From NCBI GenBank assembly GCA_029251165.1, contig JAQXDW010000009.1, positions 1-64,000 on the forward strand: 64,000 nucleotides of DNA, read 5' to 3'. This document shows positions 60,114-64,000 of this stretch, piece after piece (position 1 is the stretch's first letter; every line of letters begins with the position of its first letter). The DNA comes from Myxococcota bacterium (GTDB lineage Bacteria > Myxococcota_A > UBA796). Below the pieces are notes generated by a model. It worked only from the letters and a program-made list of their open reading frames with translations, had not been told where the DNA came from and did no database searches. The translations under genes were made by a program, and so were the position numbers.

Positions 60114-60857
60114 GTGACTGAGTCTGAGCTCTGCGACTACTGGAGAACGCTTCGTGCCCGGGTGGCGGTGATGGCTGCGGTGGACACTGAGCGGCTCGTA
60201 TTCGGCGCTCACAGTGCCGCCTGGGGCCACGGCTACGGCATCCTTCCCCCTGTCCCCGAGAAGCAGATCGTTCGTTTCGAGTCCCGCAATCGGCTCCAGC
60301 TTCCCCCTGCGTATCGGACTTTCCTCACCCACTACGGTGCTGGCGGAGCAGGGCCCGGCTACGGCCTCGCGGACTTCTCTCGGGCCGTCGCTCCCCATGA
60401 CTTCACGGTCCCGTTCTCCGATGCGGTCGCGCTCGATGCGCATCACACCGCCAGCTCACGGGACGGGCTGGGCTACCTGGGTACCGCCGGCTGCGGGAGC
60501 GATTCGTACATCGAGCTCAACGGTGCTCAGCCCGGCACGGTGTGGTGCTCCGGGGCTGGCGATGGTGCCTTCTACCCCTACGAGGACTTCCACACCTGGA
60601 TGGAGCGCTGGGCTGGTCGGGTCGAGCAGGCGGCTGCGATCATCGTGCTGTTCCGAGATCTCACCGAGCGGCATGCCGCTGGCGCGCTGACCCTGGAGCG
60701 GGCGGTGTCGGTCCTCGGCCCGCAGATCAGCCGCCGACCGGTGGGCGATGGAACCTGGACGGTGCGGTTTGCCCGTGGTGGTGGTGCACTGCGATGCGAC
60801 GAGGTGGGTGCAGTGCTGGACGTGGTCGGCCCCCGGAAGGGCGGGCTCGGCTCATGA
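60114..60857 (+). CDS. SMI1/KNR4 (SUKH) family protein
   Basis: A 247-residue protein from GTG 60114, with GGAGG ten bases upstream. 'LQLPPAYRTFLTHYGAGGAGPGYGL' and 'YLGTAGCGSDSYIELNG' followed by 'VWCSGAGDGAFYPYEDFHTWMERW' are the SUKH fold pattern. SUKH proteins are often immunity proteins against polymorphic toxins, but others have housekeeping roles. A C-terminal extension of about 70 residues is present. It sits 1.2 kb after the exported synthetase-like gene on the same strand, with the caleosin-like gene between. No nuclease toxin is visible. Confidence 0.8.
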   Translation: MTESELCDYWRTLRARVAVMAAVDTERLVFGAHSAAWGHGYGILPPVPEKQIVRFESRNRLQLPPAYRTFLTHYGAGGAGPGYGLADFSRAVAPHDFTVPFSDAVALDAHHTASSRDGLGYLGTAGCGSDSYIELNGAQPGTVWCSGAGDGAFYPYEDFHTWMERWAGRVEQAAAIIVLFRDLTERHAAGALTLERAVSVLGPQISRRPVGDGTWTVRFARGGGALRCDEVGAVLDVVGPRKGGLGS

Positions 60858-60879
60858 GCATCCCCAGGAGCCACGACTG

Positions 60880-62655
60880 ATGGCGATTGCTGCCTGGCTG
60901 ACCCTCGGGGTGCTCCTGCTCGTGCTCATCCTCCTGGTGGGCACCCGGCTGCCGACAGATGCGGTGCTCACCGGAGGGGTGGCGCTGCTGCTGATCGCGG
61001 GGGTCATCGATGCCCACGACGCCCTGTATGGCCTGGCCAACGAGGGCGTCGTGACCATCGCGGTGCTGTTCGTGGTCGCCAACGGTGTCCGAGAGACGGG
61101 TGCGCTCAGCGGAATCGTGCCCCGGCTGCTCGGGCGCGGCGGCAGCCTCGTCGGTGCTCAGGCCCGGATCATGATCCCCGCTGCGGTGCTGTCGGCTTTC
61201 GTCAACAACACCCCCCTCGTTGCGATGCTGATGCCGGTCATTGCCGACTGGGGGCGCAGCCTCAAGATCTCGGCCAGCAAGCTGCTGCTGCCCCTCTCCG
61301 TGGCCTCGATTCTTGGCGGCGCCTGCACGCTCATCGGCACCAGCACCAACCTCATTGTCAACGGCTGGTTGCTGGATGAGACGGAGCAGGGCGGGATCTC
61401 GATGTTCGAGATCGGCCAGATCGGGCTGCCGGTTGCAGTGGTGGGCATCATCTACGTGCTGCTGACCGCCCGCTGGCTGCTTCCGGACCGAGCCCCGGTC
61501 ATCGACACGACCGCTGATCTGCGGCAGTACACCGTCGAGCTGATCATCGAGCCCAGCAGCCCCCTGGCGGGCAAGACCATCGAGGACGCTGGCCTCCGTG
61601 GTCTCCCAGGCCTCTACCTTGCTGAGATCGATCGCGGCGCCCAGGTGCTCCCAGCAGTCTCTGGAAACATCAAGCTGCGGGAGGGAGACCGTCTGGTGTT
61701 CGTCGGTGCGGTCGGCTCGGTGGTCGATCTCCAGAAGATCCGCGGCCTGAGCGTGGCGGACAATCAGCTCTACAAGCTCGGCGGCTCCCGGACCAACCGG
61801 GTGTTCCTGGAAGCGGTCGTCTCTGACTCTTGCCCGATCATCGGGCAGACCATCAAGGAGGGGCAGTTTCGGACGCGCTACAGCGCGGTGGTCATCGCCG
61901 TGGCCCGCAACGGTGATCGGCTGACCGGCAAGCTCGGCGACATCCGGCTGCGTGCTGGCGACACCCTGCTGCTGGAGGCTCGGACGAACTTTGTCGCGCA
62001 GCAGGGACGCTCTCGGGACTTCTTCCTCGTCTCACGCATCGACGGCGCCGCGCCGCCCAACCACGAGCGCGCTGGAGTCGCCCTGGCGGCAGTGGTCGGC
62101 ATGGTGATCTTGGTGACTGCCGGGTGGCTGAGCATGCTCAAGGCCAGCATGCTGGCGGCTGGGGTGATGCTGATGACCCGCTGCTGTCGGGTGAGCAGCG
62201 CGCGCGCTGCGGTGGACCTGCCGGTGCTGGTGGTCATCGCAGCGAGCCTGGGGCTTGGGCGGGCGATCCAGGTCAGCGGACTGGCCGATGTGATGGCTGA
62301 GCTGATGCTCTCCGCAACCGGCAACAGCCCCCACACCGCCCTGGCAATGATCTTCGCGGTGACGGCCATTCTCGCTGGTGCGGTCACTGCAAAGGCTGCT
62401 GCGGTGCTCATCCTTCCGGTCGCGCTGGTGGTCTCTGGAGAGCTGGGCGTGGCGTTCATGCCCTTTGCGATCACGGTGATGATGGCTGCCTCTACCACCA
62501 TCGCCACTCCCATCGGATACCCGACCAACATGATGGTCATGGGACCGGGCAGCTACCGCTACCGGGATTACCTCGTCTTTGGTGCACCCTTGACCCTCAT
62601 CATTGGCGTGATGTGTGTGGTGCTCATCCCGGTGTTCTGGCCGTTTGTCGGGTGA
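60880..62655 (+). CDS. SLC13/DASS-type transporter with two RCK_C (TrkA-C) domains
   Basis: A 591-residue protein from ATG 60880, 22 bases after the SUKH gene. The N-terminal membrane half (about 1-205) has 'SAFVNNTPLVAMLMPVI' and 'LIGTSTNLIVNGWLL', the repeated Ser-Asn-Thr substrate and sodium sites of the DASS family. Two RCK_C domains (about 225-300 and 308-395, 'VELIIEPSSPLAGKTIEDAGLRG') sit in the cytoplasm. A second membrane half (about 405-590) ends with 'ATPIGYPTNMMVMGPGSYR'. Such proteins move dicarboxylates or sulfate with Na+. Substrate not determinable here. Confidence 0.92.
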   Translation: MAIAAWLTLGVLLLVLILLVGTRLPTDAVLTGGVALLLIAGVIDAHDALYGLANEGVVTIAVLFVVANGVRETGALSGIVPRLLGRGGSLVGAQARIMIPAAVLSAFVNNTPLVAMLMPVIADWGRSLKISASKLLLPLSVASILGGACTLIGTSTNLIVNGWLLDETEQGGISMFEIGQIGLPVAVVGIIYVLLTARWLLPDRAPVIDTTADLRQYTVELIIEPSSPLAGKTIEDAGLRGLPGLYLAEIDRGAQVLPAVSGNIKLREGDRLVFVGAVGSVVDLQKIRGLSVADNQLYKLGGSRTNRVFLEAVVSDSCPIIGQTIKEGQFRTRYSAVVIAVARNGDRLTGKLGDIRLRAGDTLLLEARTNFVAQQGRSRDFFLVSRIDGAAPPNHERAGVALAAVVGMVILVTAGWLSMLKASMLAAGVMLMTRCCRVSSARAAVDLPVLVVIAASLGLGRAIQVSGLADVMAELMLSATGNSPHTALAMIFAVTAILAGAVTAKAAAVLILPVALVVSGELGVAFMPFAITVMMAASTTIATPIGYPTNMMVMGPGSYRYRDYLVFGAPLTLIIGVMCVVLIPVFWPFVG

Positions 62656-62757
62656 TTGACTCACTCGCTGCGGGGAGGTTCCGGGCTGCTGGTGTTCCCA
62701 GGACAAGGAGGCGGGGCGGATCTCCAGAGGAGCCCGCAGTCGTGCTATCAATAGACC

Positions 62758-64000
62758 ATGCCACTCCTCCCCGCGCCCCGTAAAGATTACGATCTCCCCC
62801 AGTCCCTTCATGATCTGGTCATCGCGCATACTGCCGAGGACTGCTTCATGTCATTTACCGCTGCCGATGGTGCGCTGGTAGACCTGGAGGGCCTACAGGC
62901 GATCGCTGATGCCCCACACCGGGTGGTCGATGCCATGCTCACCGGCATCTCTCCGACCGCCAGCGGCATGATCACCGCTGGGCTGGAGCTGGAGGGGCAG
63001 GCGATGATCTGGTCCGTTCAGCGCCGACAGGAGGATGAGGTTCGCCAGATCGACATCCAGGCTCGCGGTCTGATCCGGCCAGGCAAGGACTTTCAGGTCA
63101 GCGAGGGAACTGCGATCGTCACCGATGCTCACGGAAGCCGGCACGTCATCACCATCGAGCACCCCATTCGTCCAGACAACCGCCCCGCAGCCGATTCGGC
63201 ACTGGTGCTGGAGATCGAGCTGGCGGACTCTGGTGAGTTCGCGCGCAAGAGCGTCACCCCCCGGCTTCGGTTCGTGCCGGTGTCGGAGGCTGGCGCGCCC
63301 GGTCGCGTCATGATCGCGGCGCCTGCCGGGAGCCAGGCATGGGCCACGGACATCAACCGCCTCTACCAGCCCACCCACCCGGTCATCGAGAACATCCTGC
63401 TGCTCCTGGAATACCTGGAGCATGTCGTGTGGGACTCCGACCGGCATGGCTGGGCGTGGCAGCGTCGGCAGCAAGGCCGGGAGTGGAGTCGCTATCAGAC
63501 CACCGCGACCCTCGCGCTCCAGGCCACCCGCACCTGCCTGATGTCTCAGGTGACCAGCACCGTCGAGCGCGTTCGGCTGCTGCGCAACCTCATCTACGAG
63601 CTGCGGCGCTCTATTGAGAACGCTGAGAGCAGCATCGTGAAGTGGCTGGGAGAGACCTCCGGGCCGGATCCGTACCGCGCTGCGGTGCCCTGTAAGGTGG
63701 AGCTGCGTGGTCCCGAAGGGCGTCCGCCGTCTCCGCTGCTCAAGCTGTTCCAGCAGGTCTTCGGGGACTACGCCATGCGTGAGCTGACCAGCAGCGTGGC
63801 GTCGGCCTGGATCTTCCCGCCGCTGACCGCCACCGGCAGGGCTTCTCTGCAGCAGGACTTCCAGAAGCTTGCAAGCTTCCAGGACAAACAGCACCACATC
63901 AACGAGACCTTCCCCAAGGCCGCTCAGATTCAGGTCCAGGTTCACGGCGGCGCTCAGACCTCACTTGGCGAGCCGGCGACCATCATCGCACAGCTGACCG
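62758..64000 (+). CDS. Unknown protein, 3' end outside window
   Basis: Open from ATG 62758 to the window end, at least 414 codons with no stop. No signal peptide or membrane helix seen. Residues about 60-170 look beta-rich ('MITAGLELEGQAMIWSVQRR'), and about 245-305 is a long helical stretch ('STVERVRLLRNLIYELRRSI'). No Shine-Dalgarno; TATCAA lies six bases before the ATG, a near match to the leaderless-type box. Family not recognised. The long open frame on the opposite strand (62893-63945) is a GC-rich shadow. Confidence 0.75.
   Translation, partial: MPLLPAPRKDYDLPQSLHDLVIAHTAEDCFMSFTAADGALVDLEGLQAIADAPHRVVDAMLTGISPTASGMITAGLELEGQAMIWSVQRRQEDEVRQIDIQARGLIRPGKDFQVSEGTAIVTDAHGSRHVITIEHPIRPDNRPAADSALVLEIELADSGEFARKSVTPRLRFVPVSEAGAPGRVMIAAPAGSQAWATDINRLYQPTHPVIENILLLLEYLEHVVWDSDRHGWAWQRRQQGREWSRYQTTATLALQATRTCLMSQVTSTVERVRLLRNLIYELRRSIENAESSIVKWLGETSGPDPYRAAVPCKVELRGPEGRPPSPLLKLFQQVFGDYAMRELTSSVASAWIFPPLTATGRASLQQDFQKLASFQDKQHHINETFPKAAQIQVQVHGGAQTSLGEPATIIAQLT

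Noticed and set aside
62893..63945. 350-codon minus-strand frame near the window end
   Set aside because: The plus strand is open from ATG 62758 to the window end with more protein-like composition; the minus frame looks like a shadow.

Overview
The window is GC-rich, gene-dense chromosomal DNA from a Gram-negative bacterium with a large secretome. It has lipoproteins, an OmpA-family protein, a FadL-like barrel and a c-type cytochrome. Four proteins carry MopE-type Asp/Cys repeats of the form C-D-x-x-D-N-D-C-D-G. Two end in a Cys-Gly-Cys-Ala-Ala-Ser-Gly / hydrophobic / Arg-Arg-Arg tail resembling MYXO-CTERM, and a third ends in a variant. Integrin-like FG-GAP propellers and (Asp-Ala-Asp-Thr)n linkers are also present. 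Together these suggest a myxobacterium-like member of the Myxococcota/Deltaproteobacteria, probably uncultured. That assignment rests on recognised protein styles, not on a marker gene. I saw no rRNA, tRNA, CRISPR array, insertion sequence or prophage.

Layout. 1-2607: a run of exported proteins (partial propeller-like protein, lipoprotein alpha/beta hydrolase, small exported protein). 2847-7490: pentapeptide-repeat protein, DUF1295 membrane protein coupled to an SDR, then an NTF2-like/2OG-oxygenase pair divergent from a DUF2804 protein. 7593-16041: a surface block of FG-GAP/MopE protein, OmpA-family protein and a 1310-residue MopE/beta-helix lipoprotein. 16170-24000: small membrane protein, hybrid histidine kinase, FadL-like porin, slyX, queE, TlpA thioredoxin, alpha/beta hydrolase. 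24114-34548: MopE lipoprotein, S46 peptidase, DUF3556 membrane protein, thioredoxin-like lipoprotein, ferredoxin-NADP reductase-like flavoprotein, RluA pseudouridine synthase, cytochrome c, trypsin-like protease. 34925-40043: MoxR-type AAA+, metallopeptidase/VWA protein, Sel1-repeat protein and an unknown protein. 40236-57412: ceramidase-like lipoprotein, TPR protein, small lipoprotein, PH-like/zinc-ribbon protein, FG-GAP lipoprotein, sulfatase-fold lipoprotein, UDP-sugar pyrophosphorylase, an SRPBCC gene remnant, methyltransferase, MFS-spermidine synthase fusion, and a calcium-repeat surface protein. 57562-64000: small proteins, an exported RelA/SpoT-type synthetase domain, a caleosin-like protein, a SUKH protein, an SLC13-type transporter and an unknown partial gene.

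Four observations stand out. (1) The gene at 58363-58878 encodes a signal peptide followed by a lone (p)ppGpp-synthetase-type domain in which the catalytic residues I know from RelA/SpoT are all present at the expected spacing. (2) Two genes (ends at 6351 and 28789) appear to start at AUC, each behind a Shine-Dalgarno-like sequence; no ATG, GTG or TTG start exists for their conserved N-termini. (3) Six genes with no Shine-Dalgarno have TANNNT exactly six bases before the start codon, the geometry of leaderless transcripts. (4) Many exported proteins have signal peptides of only about 7-12 residues with no positive charge.
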